In this document: in pieces, positions 25,401 to 33,881 of the stretch
Position numbering within the stretch: the first letter of the stretch is position 1
Layout of the letters: every line of letters begins with the position of its first letter
NCBI GenBank assembly: GCA_036745275.1
Contig: DAIOGK010000014.1
Location: 22,189 to 86,188 of the forward strand
Origin: JAIUNP01 sp020161975
GTDB lineage: Bacteria; Pseudomonadota; Alphaproteobacteria; Rhizobiales; Beijerinckiaceae
Direction: 5' to 3'
DNA: 64,000 nt
Notes under the pieces: generated by a model
What the model saw: only the letters and a program-made list of their open reading frames with translations
Databases searched by the model: none
Told to the model about the DNA's origin: nothing
Made by a program: the position numbers and the translations under genes

Positions 25401-26003
25401 CGCGCAAGAGTCGAGGCGGTGCGGGCCCTGGAAAGCCGGATCATGCCAGGAGAGACGGCGCTGACCGAGGCGGTGGCCCGCTATTATGCCAAGCTTCTGG
25501 CCTACAAGGACGAATACGAGGTGGCGCGGCTCTACTCATCCGGCTCATTTCTCCGGCAGATCAACAGCATTTTCGACGGCGACATCCGCCTGACTTTCCA
25601 CATGGCGCCTCCGTTCCTCAACCGGAAGCACCCGGCAACAGGGGAGCCGATGAAGACCAGCTTCGGGCCGTGGATGCTGAAGGCGCTTGGTCTGCTTGCC
25701 CGATTCAAGGGATTGCGCGGGACGCCGTTCGATCCCTTTGGCCGGACAGCCGAGCGCCGGACGGAACGGCAGCTCATTGCCGATTACGAGATCTTGCTTG
25801 AACGCTTCGGAACCAGCTTGACGCCGGACAATCACGCGGTTGCGGTGGAGCTTGCGCGCATTCCGGAAAAGATCCGCGGGTTCGGCCATGTGAAGGAGGC
25901 GCATCTGGTGACGGCCAAAGCCGAGCAAGCGGCGCTGTTGGCGCGCTATGCGGCGGGCAACGATGCAGGAGATTCAAGGGTGGCACTGGCGGCGGGGCAT
26001 TGA
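22500..26003 (+). CDS. Indolepyruvate ferredoxin oxidoreductase, fused subunits
   Basis: 1167 residues from ATG 22500, preceded by GGGAGA. A single chain carries the alpha part (TPP-binding, GYRGSPLGG near 60 and the GDGTYNHSG Mg/TPP motif near 500), ferredoxin-type cysteine clusters (CSGCPHNS near 434, CEGCGDCGKKSNC near 637 and CNKDFSCLEGFC near 670), and the gamma/beta part (ITGVGGTGVVTVGAIL near 725). It oxidatively decarboxylates aryl pyruvates (indolepyruvate, phenylpyruvate) to aryl-acetyl-CoA, reducing ferredoxin or another carrier. Downstream lie a cytochrome c', a Crp regulator and an acyl-CoA synthetase operon. An unclustered divergent glgB lies 280 bases upstream. Confidence 0.92.
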   Translation: MGIPLPLRDVTLGDKYDLAQEQVFLSGTQAIVRMLLMQRERDRRAGLNTAGFVSGYRGSPLGGLDQQLLKAKKDIAAAPIRFEPGLNEDLAATACWGTQQAELHGEGRYDGVFALWYGKGPGVDRTGDVFRHANMAGTSQHGGVIALAGDDHTAESSTNAHQTEFNFVDHMIPVLNPAGVQEILDYGQHAYAMSRFAGVWIALKAVKDNVESTASVDGSMDRVSIIRPGNFIMPAGGLNIRRGDNFLEQERRLHEFKRAAALAYVRANGLNQMIFRGGDKPAIGIITVGKSYLDTREALATLGIDAEKARHIGLRLFKIACPWPIDPEELKDFARGLETIIVVEEKRSLIEVQVREELYGTAAQPVVVGKKDEGGNWLFPVTAALDPNDIAIAIGQRLLARRPDEDLRGRLKRLNDAQGALQKVTEVASRVPYFCSGCPHNSSTVIPEGARAYAGIGCHYMVQWMDRRTEGFTQMGGEGANWIGESTFSARNHVFQNLGDGTYNHSGSLAIRWAIASKTNITYKILFNDAVAMTGGQTHEGMLTPWKIAQQVRAEGVERIALVSDEPTKYGPDAHFPPGVTFHHRSEINLVQEELSAIPGVTALIYDQTCAAEKRRRRKRGTYPDPDKRVIINELVCEGCGDCGKKSNCVSVQPLETEYGRKRRIDQSNCNKDFSCLEGFCPSFVTIEGARLKKAASIAGAEAIPTVADPAFHDLEHDPWACIVTGVGGTGVVTVGAILGMAAHLEGRGCGMIDMAGLAQKGGAVYSHIRLARSPEDIHSIRVEAGAADLILGCDLVVSGSKKVLASMRPGETIAVVNTAEVASGEFTRKPDYQLPAERLKRSIRTAAGEGQADFVDATGMAAKLFGNTLAANMFMLGYAYQKGAVPLAGAAIEKAIELNGEAVPMNLSAFRWGRVAHDDMTVVERLIARSIPPTRQEQLTTTLDELITRRVEFLTNYQDAAYAARYRARVEAVRALESRIMPGETALTEAVARYYAKLLAYKDEYEVARLYSSGSFLRQINSIFDGDIRLTFHMAPPFLNRKHPATGEPMKTSFGPWMLKALGLLARFKGLRGTPFDPFGRTAERRTERQLIADYEILLERFGTSLTPDNHAVAVELARIPEKIRGFGHVKEAHLVTAKAEQAALLARYAAGNDAGDSRVALAAGH

Positions 26004-26086
26004 CCCCTCTGCTTATGCTGCGATTTTTTGGCTTCCCATACATCGTCTTTTCTGTATATTAGTGTCATCTGATATATGGAGATGGC

Positions 26087-26572
26087 ATGAAACGCGTTCT
26101 TGGTTTTGCTGCTGGTTTTGTTGCCCTCGCAGGCGCAGTCGTTGCGCAGTCGCCCGGTCAGGGCGGGAGTGCGCCGGCGTTCACTTTGCCGACCGATTCC
26201 CGCACAGCCATCGAACTGCCCGCCGATGTGCGCAGTTTCTTCCGTTATGAGATGCGCGGACATCTCGAACAGCTCGATACGTTGCTCGCCCGGCTGTCTG
26301 AAGGCGATTTCAAGGCCGCGGCGGCTTTCGCGCGCGACGGACTTGCAGTGATGGGCAAACATCCACCCGGAGCGCCGCATCCGGGGCAGTTCATGCCCTC
26401 GGAGTTTCGCGCCATGGGACAGGTCATGCATCAGGCCGCAGCGGAGGTTGCCAAGACGGCTGACGCGGCCAGTCAGCCGCCGAGCAGTGCCGACTGGCAG
26501 GCAGTCATGGGGGCCGTTTCGAAGCTGACTGCAACCTGTGCGGGTTGCCATGGCATGTTTCGCATCAAATAA
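26087..26572 (+). CDS. Cytochrome c' / c-556 family protein
   Basis: 161 residues with a signal peptide (1-20, cleaved near VVA-Q). The single heme motif CAGCH is at 151-155, only 6 residues from the C-terminus, as in class II (c'/c-556) cytochromes with a four-helix bundle. Helices are suggested at about 45-75, 80-95 and 105-125. Predicted periplasmic electron carrier or gas-binding cytochrome. The ribosome site GGAGATGGC lies directly before the ATG, and an AT-rich TATATT-containing segment precedes it at about 26055. It lies between the indolepyruvate oxidoreductase and a Crp/Fnr gene, but partnership with either is only positional. Confidence 0.87.
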   Translation: MKRVLGFAAGFVALAGAVVAQSPGQGGSAPAFTLPTDSRTAIELPADVRSFFRYEMRGHLEQLDTLLARLSEGDFKAAAAFARDGLAVMGKHPPGAPHPGQFMPSEFRAMGQVMHQAAAEVAKTADAASQPPSSADWQAVMGAVSKLTATCAGCHGMFRIK

Positions 26573-26632
26573 CCTGCCTCCATGGCATATTCGGCGTGGC
26601 TTGCTGCCCGCTGACGCGATAGAATCGCGCCC

Positions 26633-27307
26633 GTGATTGCCGTCGAGACCCTCCTTCGCATTGCTCATTGGTCGCGGGACCTCTCCGACGATGAGCGCGC
26701 GCGCGCCGCCCGTGCGGTGACCGAAAAGACGGTACAGCGCGGCGCCTATGTCTGCCATCTCGGCGATCGGCTCGATTGCTGGGTCGGCAACGTGGATGGT
26801 CTCTTGAAGCTTTCAACCGTGGCGCGGAACGGCAAGGCGATGACCTTTGCCGGCATTGCGGCGGGAGGGTGGTTCGGCGAGGGCAGCCTGATCAAGAATG
26901 AACCGCGTCGCTATGATGTGATTGCGTTGCGCGATACGCGGCTCGCCCTGCTCGACAAGCCGACGTTCCTCTGGCTCTACGAGAATTCGGCCGCGTTCAA
27001 CCGTTTTCTGGTCGGCCATTTCAACGAACGTCTCAGCCAGTTCATGGCACAGGTCGAGTTCGAGCGGACGCTGAACGCCACCGAACGGCTTGCCCGCAAT
27101 ATCGCCTGGCTCTTCAACCCGGTCTTCTATCCAGGCGTCGGTTCACACCTGCGCATCTCGCAAGAAGAGATCGGCCTTCTGTCCGGCCTGTCACGACAAA
27201 GCGCAAATCAGTCTCTCAGACTTTTGGAGGATGCCGGACTGATTGTTGTAGATGCAGGCGGAATCACGGTCCGCAATATCCGCGGTCTGGAGCGTTTCGA
27301 GAGCTGA
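26633..27307 (+). CDS. Crp/Fnr-family transcriptional regulator
   Basis: 224 residues from GTG 26633. Residues about 15-125 form the cyclic-nucleotide-binding-like barrel, although the cAMP-contact motif G-E-x-A/S reads GEGSL in GGWFGEGSLIKNEPRRYDV. The C-terminal winged helix (about 150-215) has RISQEEIGLLSGLSRQSANQSLRLLEDAGLI, a clear helix-turn-helix with recognition helix SRQSANQSL. No cysteine cluster for an Fe-S sensor is seen, so it is not FNR itself. The ligand is unknown. It may control the neighbouring oxidoreductase, cytochrome or the ligase-transporter operon that starts 181 bases downstream. Confidence 0.88.
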   Translation: MIAVETLLRIAHWSRDLSDDERARAARAVTEKTVQRGAYVCHLGDRLDCWVGNVDGLLKLSTVARNGKAMTFAGIAAGGWFGEGSLIKNEPRRYDVIALRDTRLALLDKPTFLWLYENSAAFNRFLVGHFNERLSQFMAQVEFERTLNATERLARNIAWLFNPVFYPGVGSHLRISQEEIGLLSGLSRQSANQSLRLLEDAGLIVVDAGGITVRNIRGLERFES

Positions 27308-27488
27308 TACGCTGAAAAAGCCGGCATTTTCATTGGCTGACCAACCGGGTATTTTAAAGCCAGATCATCCTTATGTCTGTCAAGGGGGCGCTTGCGGAAT
27401 CCTGCGCATCCTGCAAATCTGCCCCTCACAAAATGCAGGGCTGCGGACAACGCGCCTGTCGGGAGCCAAGATGTAGGGGGAGGGCGCT

Positions 27489-29456
27489 TTGTCCAAAGAC
27501 GCCGCGGACGCGCTTGATACATTTCCAAAGTGGCTTGCCCATCATGCGTCGGTGCGCCCGACACGTCCGGCCATGCGGTTCAAGGAGGCCGGGATCTGGC
27601 AAGCCTGGACCTGGGCCGAAATCTACGTGCTGGTGCAGCAGTATGCGCTTGGTCTTGAAGAACTGGGGCTGAAGGCCGGTGACCGGATTGCCATTGTCGG
27701 CACCAACCGGCCCAAGCTCTACTGGTCGATCATGGCAGCCCAGTGCCTCGGTGCGATTCCCGTGCCGGTCTATGCGGATGCGGTGGCCGACGAGATGGCC
27801 TATGTGCTGGATCATGCCGAAGTCTCGATGGCCGCAGTGCAGGATCAGGAGCAGGTCGACAAGCTGATCTCCGTGAAGGACCGTGTGCCAAGCCTCGTCC
27901 ATATCCTCTATGATGAGCCGCGTGGCCTTCGTGACTATGACCACACGCACCTGCATCCGATCGGCGCTGTCATCGACATGGGCGCTGTCATCCTGAAGCA
28001 GGGGCCGGACATGGCCAGCCGTATCGAAGCGGCGATTTCCGGGGGCAAGGCGAGCGATACTTCGATCATGCTCTACACCTCCGGAACCACGGGGCGCTCG
28101 AAGGGTGTGATCCTCTCGGCCGGTGGGTCGGTACAGGCCTGCCGCGATACGGCGGCGTTTGATGGTCTTAAGGAAACCGATGAGGTGATCGCCTATCTGC
28201 CGCTTGCCTGGGTCGGTGATCATTATCTCAACTACGGTCATGCGCTGGTCACCGGTTTCTGCATCAACTGCCCGGAAAGCCCCGAGACGGCGGTAGAAGA
28301 CCGCAAGGAAGTGGGTGCGACTTTCTTCTTCGCTCCGCCGCGCGTGTTCGAGGGGATGCTGACGCGCATCATGATCCGCATGGAGGATGCGGGGGCGGTG
28401 AAGCGCAAGATGTTCCATCACTTCATCGGCGTTGCCAAGACGTGGGGCGAGAAGATCCTCAACGGGGAATCAGTGCCGCTCACGGCCCGGTTGCACTACG
28501 GTCTTGGCGAGCTTCTGGTTTACGGCCCCCTGAAGAACGTGATGGGCTTTTCCAACGTTCGCGTCGGTTACACGGCAGGCGAGGCGATCGGGCCGGAGCT
28601 CTTCTCGTTCTTCCGCTCGCTCGGTATCAACCTGAAGCAGCTTTACGGCCAGACTGAAGCCTTCCTCTATGTGACCTGCCAGCCCGACGGGCAAATCCGC
28701 GCCGATACGGTGGGGCCGCCGGCGCCCAATGTCGAGATCAAGATCTCCGAGGATGGCGAGCTGCTCTACAAGTCGCCCGGCATGTTTACGGGCTACTACA
28801 AGGAGCCGGACAAGACCGCCGAGACGATGACCCCCGATGGTTTTGTGCGCACGGGCGATTCGGGGTTCTTCGACAAGTCGGGGCATATCCGCATCATCGA
28901 CCGGGCGAAGGATGTCGGAAAACTCGCATCCGGAGCGCTGTTTGCGCCGAAATACATTGAGAACAAGCTGAAGTTCTATCCCAACGTGAAAGAGGCGGTC
29001 GCCTTCGGCCAGGGCAAGGACAGCGTGACGGTGTTCATCAACATCGACATGACAGCCGTAGGCAACTGGGCCGAGCGCAACAATGTCGCCTATGGCTCCT
29101 ACCAGGAACTCGCCAACCATCCGGACGTCTATCAGATCATCGCCGGGCATGTGGACGAGGTGAATCGCTCGCTGGCGGGCGAACCGATGATGGCGGCGGC
29201 TCAGATCCACCGCTTCATCGTCCTGCCCAAGGAACTCGACGCGGATGATGGTGAACTCACGCGCACCCAGAAGGTTCGCCGCAGCTTCATTGCCGACCGT
29301 TACGCGCCATTGGTTGATGCGCTCTACAGCGGCGCGAGCGAGGCGGATATTTCCACAGAGGTGACGTTCGAAGACGGGCGCAAGGGCAAGATCGCTGCCC
29401 GCGTCCGTGTGGCTGATGCCAAGACCCACCCGGTGATTGCGGAGACGGCGGCATGA
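27489..29456 (+). CDS. AMP-dependent long-chain-type acyl-CoA synthetase
   Basis: 655 residues from TTG 27489, justified by a strong GGGGGAGGG ribosome site. The AMP-binding P-loop is at about 196-206 (YTSGTTGRSKG); the nucleotide motif YGQTEA and the hinge/lysine region RTGDSGFFDKSGHIRIIDRAKD follow in the usual order. Size and layout (about 650 residues, large N-terminal domain) match the long-chain acyl-CoA synthetase family rather than the short aryl-CoA ligases. It adenylates a carboxylic acid and forms its CoA thioester at the membrane. It heads an operon: livG starts with ATGA overlapping its stop, implying that a transported acid is activated on entry. Substrate unknown. Confidence 0.88.
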   Translation: MSKDAADALDTFPKWLAHHASVRPTRPAMRFKEAGIWQAWTWAEIYVLVQQYALGLEELGLKAGDRIAIVGTNRPKLYWSIMAAQCLGAIPVPVYADAVADEMAYVLDHAEVSMAAVQDQEQVDKLISVKDRVPSLVHILYDEPRGLRDYDHTHLHPIGAVIDMGAVILKQGPDMASRIEAAISGGKASDTSIMLYTSGTTGRSKGVILSAGGSVQACRDTAAFDGLKETDEVIAYLPLAWVGDHYLNYGHALVTGFCINCPESPETAVEDRKEVGATFFFAPPRVFEGMLTRIMIRMEDAGAVKRKMFHHFIGVAKTWGEKILNGESVPLTARLHYGLGELLVYGPLKNVMGFSNVRVGYTAGEAIGPELFSFFRSLGINLKQLYGQTEAFLYVTCQPDGQIRADTVGPPAPNVEIKISEDGELLYKSPGMFTGYYKEPDKTAETMTPDGFVRTGDSGFFDKSGHIRIIDRAKDVGKLASGALFAPKYIENKLKFYPNVKEAVAFGQGKDSVTVFINIDMTAVGNWAERNNVAYGSYQELANHPDVYQIIAGHVDEVNRSLAGEPMMAAAQIHRFIVLPKELDADDGELTRTQKVRRSFIADRYAPLVDALYSGASEADISTEVTFEDGRKGKIAARVRVADAKTHPVIAETAA

Positions 29457-30244
29457 GCGGGGCGGGGCTGGGCAAGGGCGACGAACTGCTCAAGGTCGAG
29501 AATGTCTCGCTGCGCTTTGGCGGCGTCAAAGCGATCACGGATGTTTCGTTCGATATCCGCAAGGGCGAGATCCGCGCGATCATCGGGCCGAACGGTGCGG
29601 GCAAGACCTCGATGCTGAACTGCATCAACGGCTTCTACCATCCGCAGGAAGGCGCGATCACTTACAAGGGCATCAAGCGCGGACGAATGCGGCCTTACGT
29701 GGCGGCAAGCCAGGGCATTGCCCGTACCTTCCAGAACGTCGCGTTGTTCAAGGGCATGACGACGCTCGACAACATCATGGTCGGGCGCACGCTGAAGATG
29801 AGTTCGCCGTTCTTCTGGCAGCTCTGGCGGCATGGCCCGGCGATGCGCGAAGAGGTGGAACATCGCAGGTTCGTCGAGGAAATCATCGACTTTCTTGAAA
29901 TCGAGCACATCCGCAAGGTGCCGGTGGGCAAGCTGCCGTATGGCTTGCAGAAGCGCGTCGAACTCGGGCGGGCGCTTGCCATGCAGCCGGAACTCCTGCT
30001 GCTCGACGAGCCGATGGCCGGCATGAACCTTGAGGAGAAGGAGGATATGTGCCGCTTCATTCTCGATGTCTCCAGCCAGTACGGCACGACCATCGCGTTG
30101 ATCGAGCATGACATCGGCGTGGTCATGGACCTGTCCGACCGGGTGGTGGTGCTGGAATATGGTCGCAAGATCGCCGATGGCACGCCGGACGTGGTGAAGG
30201 CAGATCAGAAGGTCATCGACGCCTATCTGGGCGTCGGACACTGA
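29453..30244 (+). CDS. livG: Branched-chain amino-acid-type ABC transporter ATPase
   Basis: 263 residues. Walker A GPNGAGKTS (45-53), the LivG-specific insertion after FQNVALFKGMT, a degenerate signature region (YGLQKRVELGRALA near 164-177 where LSGGQ is usual), Walker B LLLLDEP near 182-188, and the H-loop LIEHD near 222. It starts 4 bases inside the stop of the acyl-CoA synthetase (ATGA), proving translational coupling. It powers import by the LivH/LivM permeases downstream. Together with livF it forms a heterodimeric ATPase. In this family the cargo is often not a branched-chain amino acid, and the neighbouring ligases suggest an organic or aromatic acid. Confidence 0.93.
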   Translation: MSGAGLGKGDELLKVENVSLRFGGVKAITDVSFDIRKGEIRAIIGPNGAGKTSMLNCINGFYHPQEGAITYKGIKRGRMRPYVAASQGIARTFQNVALFKGMTTLDNIMVGRTLKMSSPFFWQLWRHGPAMREEVEHRRFVEEIIDFLEIEHIRKVPVGKLPYGLQKRVELGRALAMQPELLLLDEPMAGMNLEEKEDMCRFILDVSSQYGTTIALIEHDIGVVMDLSDRVVVLEYGRKIADGTPDVVKADQKVIDAYLGVGH

Positions 30245-30254
30245 GGGGAACGCG

Positions 30255-31226
30255 ATGCTCTACAATATCTTCATCGACCCCTTCGTGCAGATGGCGCAGA
30301 TGCCGGATCTTCTGGTCCAGACGCTGTGGGAGGGGCTGGTCGCCGGCGTTCTGTATGCGTTGATCGCGCTTGGCTTCGTGCTGATCTTCAAGGCATCCGG
30401 CGTGTTCAACTTCGCGCAGGGCATCATGGTGGTGTTCGCCGGGCTGACGCTGGTGGGCCTTTACGAAAAACTCTCGCCGTCGACAGGGCAGGGACTGGGG
30501 GCGTTCCTGGCACTCGTCCTGACCATCGGCGTGATGTTCGTGCTGGCCTGGACCATCGAGCGGGTGGTTCTGCGACCCTTGGTGAACCAGCCGGACATCA
30601 TCCTGTTCATGGCGACTTTCGGGATCACCTTCTTCCTCATCGGCTTTGGCGAATCCATTTTCGGCGGCAGCCCGAAGAAGATGATCACCGAACAACTGCT
30701 GTTGCCCACCGGGGCCATCGACCTCAACATTCTGGGCGGACGCGTGATTATCCAGAAACTCGACATCGCGGCGGCGGTGATCGCGGGGCTGATGGTGGCC
30801 GGGCTTGCGCTGTTCTTCCAGTACACCCGCATCGGCCGGGCGCTGCGCGCCGTTGCGGACAGCCACAAGGCGGCACTGTCGGTCGGGATTTCGCTGAACC
30901 AGATCTGGGTCATCGTCTGGTTCACTGCCGGTATTGTTGCGCTGGTGACAGGCATCATGTGGGGTGCGCGGTCGGATGTGTCGTTCGGCCTTTCGGTGAT
31001 TGCGCTGAAGGCGCTGCCGGTGCTGATCCTCGGCGGGTTCACCTCCGTGCCGGGCGCCATCGTCGGCGGGCTGATCATCGGCATCGGCGAGAAGATGGGC
31101 GAGTTCTACTGGGGGCCGCTGGTGGGCGGCGGTATCGAGAGCTGGCTTGCCTATATCATCGCGCTGGCCTTCCTGCTGTTCCGGCCGCAGGGCCTGTTCG
31201 GCGACAAGATCATCGAGCGGATTTAA
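30255..31226 (+). CDS. livH: Branched-chain amino-acid-type ABC permease LivH-like
   Basis: 323 residues with about eight membrane helices. The stretch GLVAGVLYALIALGFVLIFK followed by GVFNFAQG is the LivH hallmark near residue 30-60, and GIMWGARSDVSF and ILGGFTSVPGAIVGGLIIG near the C-terminus the second. Starts 10 bases after livG. It forms half of the inner-membrane channel with LivM. The substrate cannot be read from the sequence. Confidence 0.93.
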   Translation: MLYNIFIDPFVQMAQMPDLLVQTLWEGLVAGVLYALIALGFVLIFKASGVFNFAQGIMVVFAGLTLVGLYEKLSPSTGQGLGAFLALVLTIGVMFVLAWTIERVVLRPLVNQPDIILFMATFGITFFLIGFGESIFGGSPKKMITEQLLLPTGAIDLNILGGRVIIQKLDIAAAVIAGLMVAGLALFFQYTRIGRALRAVADSHKAALSVGISLNQIWVIVWFTAGIVALVTGIMWGARSDVSFGLSVIALKALPVLILGGFTSVPGAIVGGLIIGIGEKMGEFYWGPLVGGGIESWLAYIIALAFLLFRPQGLFGDKIIERI

Positions 31227-31238
31227 GGGGGATCGTCC

Positions 31239-32315
31239 GTGCTCTACCGTGAAGCCGGTCAGTTCAAGACCACCTATGAAGCCGACATGGCCGTATTTCC
31301 GATCCGGCAGGACCGGATCGGTCTTGGCCTGATCATCCTCGCAGCGTTTCTGCTCCCGCTCTTCTCCAGCGACTTCTTCATCGGCACGGTGATGGTGCCG
31401 TTCCTGGTGTTTTCGCTGGCGGCCATCGGGCTTAACCTCCTGACGGGGTATACGGGGCTGTTGTCGCTTGGCACGGGCGCCTTCATGGGCGTTGGCGCCT
31501 ATGCCTGCTACAAGCTGACCATCGCCTTTCCCGAGGTGAACGTGCTTATCTGGATCGTGGCGTCGGGCTTCTTTTCTGCGGCGGTGGGAGTGCTGTTCGG
31601 TTTGCCCAGTCTTCGCATCAAGGGCTTCTATCTTGCGGTGGCGACGCTGGCGGCGCAGTTCTTCCTCGAATGGTGCTTCGTGCGCATTCCCTGGCTCTAC
31701 AACTACTCCTCGTCCGGCTCGATCGATGTGCCGACCAGGACGCTGTTCGACATTGCGATAACAGGGCCCCAGGCGACGCCGACGACGCGCTATCTCGTTC
31801 TGTTGTCCATCGTGGTTATCTTTACCTGGATCGCCTCGAACATCGTGCGGGGCCGTATCGGGCGGATGTGGATGGCGATCCGCGACATGGACATCGCGGC
31901 CGAACTGATGGGCATCCGCCCCTTGCAGACCAAGTTGCTCGCGTTTGCTGTCTCGTCCTTCTACTGCGGCGTCGCCGGGGCAGTGATGATGTTTCTGTGG
32001 TACGGCGGCGGCGAGGCGAAAGACGCCTTCAACATCAACCTCAGCTTCAACATCCTGTTCATGATCATCATCGGCGGGCTGGGATCGCTGCTCGGGGCGT
32101 TCCTCGGCGCGGGGTTGCTGCATCTTGTGCCGATCTTTCTCAAGTTCGGCCTGCCGGCGCTCGGCGTACCGATCGGCGGCGAGACCGCCGAGCACTGGAC
32201 GCATATCATCATCGGCATGCTGATCATCTTCTTCCTTATCGTCGAGCCGCACGGGCTTGCCCGGCTGTGGTCGATCACCAAACAGAAGCTGAGGATGTGG
32301 CCATTCCCGTACTGA
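31239..32315 (+). CDS. livM: Branched-chain amino-acid-type ABC permease LivM-like
   Basis: 358 residues from GTG 31239, 12 bases after livH. About ten membrane helices. The LivM signature is LNLLTGYTGLLSLGTGAFMGVGAYACYKL (about 68-96), and IRDMDIAAELMGIRPLQTKLLAFAVSSFYCGVAGA is the EAA-like cytoplasmic loop region that contacts the ATPase. A longer N-terminal cytosolic lead than usual (about 25 residues, EAGQFKTTYEADMAVFPI) may be specific to this sub-branch. It pairs with LivH to form the permease channel. The binding-protein gene follows after 109 bases of non-coding sequence with a hairpin. Confidence 0.93.
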   Translation: MLYREAGQFKTTYEADMAVFPIRQDRIGLGLIILAAFLLPLFSSDFFIGTVMVPFLVFSLAAIGLNLLTGYTGLLSLGTGAFMGVGAYACYKLTIAFPEVNVLIWIVASGFFSAAVGVLFGLPSLRIKGFYLAVATLAAQFFLEWCFVRIPWLYNYSSSGSIDVPTRTLFDIAITGPQATPTTRYLVLLSIVVIFTWIASNIVRGRIGRMWMAIRDMDIAAELMGIRPLQTKLLAFAVSSFYCGVAGAVMMFLWYGGGEAKDAFNINLSFNILFMIIIGGLGSLLGAFLGAGLLHLVPIFLKFGLPALGVPIGGETAEHWTHIIIGMLIIFFLIVEPHGLARLWSITKQKLRMWPFPY

Positions 32316-32344
32316 GCGCGGCGACGCGCCCGGTCCGGGCAAAA

Positions 32345-32358
32345 CTCCGGCAACGGAG
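32345..32358 (+). other. Intercistronic hairpin before the binding-protein gene
   Basis: Five-bp stem CTCCG / CGGAG with a GCAA tetraloop (GNRA type) in the 109-base gap between livM and the binding-protein gene. GNRA loops stabilise short stems; such gaps often protect a binding-protein mRNA from decay, but this is inference. Confidence 0.4.
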
Positions 32359-32424
32359 TGAAGACTATCTGAACTGCCGCTGTCCTGCCGGATGGCGGAA
32401 ACGAGTGAAACCGGGAGGAAACCA

Positions 32425-33750
32425 ATGACACTCAGGAAAATCGCACTCGGCCTTGCCGCCGCGACTGCGCTCACCACCTTTGCTGGCACGACGACCGTGC
32501 AGGCGCAGGAATCGATCTTCGTTCCGCTGCTGACCTACCGCACCGGCCCGTTCGCCGGTTCGGGCACGCATATCGCCGACGGCATGCATGACTACCTCCG
32601 CATGCTCAACGAACGCGACGGCGGGATCGGCGGTGTCAAGATCGAGATCGAGGAATGCGAGACCGGCTATGACACCAAGAAAGGCGTCGAGTGCTACGAG
32701 GCGCTGAAGTCCAAGAAGCCGGTGATGGTGAACCCCTATTCGACCGGCATTACGCTTCAGGTCATCCCGAAGGCGGGCATCGACAAGATTCCGGTGCTGG
32801 CGATGGCGTACGGTCTTTCGGCTGCTGCGGTCGGAGAGACCTTTCCGTGGATCTTCAACCCGCCGGCCACCTACTGGGACGGCGCCTCGATGTTCATCAA
32901 CCATGTCATCGCCACCGAGGGCGGCGCGGACAAGCTGAAGGGCAAGAAAATTGGCCTGCTGCATCTTGATGCGCCCTATGGCAAGGAGCCGATCCCTTTC
33001 CTCGAAGCCATGGCAAAGGAATACGGCTTCGAACTGAAGCTTTATCCGGTGCCTGCTGACAAGATGCAGGACCAGTCCTCGCAGTGGCTCGCCATCCGGC
33101 GTGACCGGGCCGACTGGATCTACAACCAGGGCTGGGGCGCGATGAACCCGACCGCGGTGAAGGAAGCGGTGAAGAACGGCTTCAAGATGGATCGCTTCGT
33201 CAATGTTTGGTGGGCGTCGGGTGACGACGATGCACGTGCCGGTGAGGCCGGAGCGAAGGGGATCAAGGGTCTGATCTTCAACTCGTCCGGCACCGAATTC
33301 CCGGTGATCAAGGACATCCAGAAGCATGTCGTGGACAAGGGACTGTCCAAGGCGGACAAGGCCAAGGTTGGAGAGCAGCTCTATAACCGCGGTGTCTATA
33401 ACTCGATGCTGATCGCCGAGGCGATCCGCACGGCTCAGAAGGTGACCGGCAAAAAGGCGGTGACCGGCGAAGATGTGCGTCGTGGTCTTGAATCGCTGGA
33501 CATCACCGAAGCCCGTCTCAAAGAAATGGGCATGGATGGCTTTGCCGCCCCGGTGAAGGTGTCCTGCAAGGACCACTCGGGTCACAACAAGGCGTATATC
33601 GCCCAGTGGGATGGCACCAAGTGGACGAAGGCTTCGGACTGGATCGCGCCCGACGCGGCCAAGGTTCAGCCGCTGCTCGATGCGGCAGCCAAGGACTATG
33701 CCGAGAAGAACAACTGGCCGAAGCGCACCGAACCCTGCGACCAGAAGTAA
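32425..33750 (+). CDS. Branched-chain amino-acid-type ABC substrate-binding protein
   Basis: 441 residues from ATG 32425, with an excellent ribosome site (GGGAGGAAACC). Signal peptide 1-28 (cleavage near VQA-Q). The mature protein begins with FVPLLTYRTGPFAGSG and contains the two-lobed type I periplasmic binding fold (Peripla_BP_6): lobe blocks GGVKIEIEECETGYDTKKGVECYEAL and VMVNPYSTGITL, and INHVIATEGGADKLKGKKIGLLHLDAPYGKE later. It captures the transporter's substrate in the periplasm. The binding pocket cannot be read for specificity. It is at the expected high-expression position (own Shine-Dalgarno, flanking hairpins) between livM and livF. Confidence 0.92.
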   Translation: MTLRKIALGLAAATALTTFAGTTTVQAQESIFVPLLTYRTGPFAGSGTHIADGMHDYLRMLNERDGGIGGVKIEIEECETGYDTKKGVECYEALKSKKPVMVNPYSTGITLQVIPKAGIDKIPVLAMAYGLSAAAVGETFPWIFNPPATYWDGASMFINHVIATEGGADKLKGKKIGLLHLDAPYGKEPIPFLEAMAKEYGFELKLYPVPADKMQDQSSQWLAIRRDRADWIYNQGWGAMNPTAVKEAVKNGFKMDRFVNVWWASGDDDARAGEAGAKGIKGLIFNSSGTEFPVIKDIQKHVVDKGLSKADKAKVGEQLYNRGVYNSMLIAEAIRTAQKVTGKKAVTGEDVRRGLESLDITEARLKEMGMDGFAAPVKVSCKDHSGHNKAYIAQWDGTKWTKASDWIAPDAAKVQPLLDAAAKDYAEKNNWPKRTEPCDQK

Positions 33751-33773
33751 GGCAACCTGCATTCGGCGGTTGG

Positions 33774-33791
33774 CAATCGGGGTTCCGATTG
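33774..33791 (+). other. 3' hairpin after the binding-protein gene
   Basis: Seven-bp stem CAATCGG / CCGATTG with a GGTT loop, 24 bases past the stop of the substrate-binding protein and 90 bases before livF. No T-run, so likely a stabiliser or partial attenuator inside the operon that lowers livF relative to the binding protein. Confidence 0.5.
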
Positions 33792-33881
33792 TCGGCTGCC
33801 GGTGCGGATGACCAAACAGGTATCGGCGGGCGGCTCTTCGCCGGCTGCCGATTGCCGAGAGACAACCGCCGGAGATTTTCC

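Noticed and set aside
30213..32489. 758-codon open frame on the minus strand across the Liv permease genes
   Set aside because: It is antisense to three well-identified genes; its translation is biased to His, Asp, Arg and Gln as expected from the complement of GC-rich membrane-protein codons, with no family motif.
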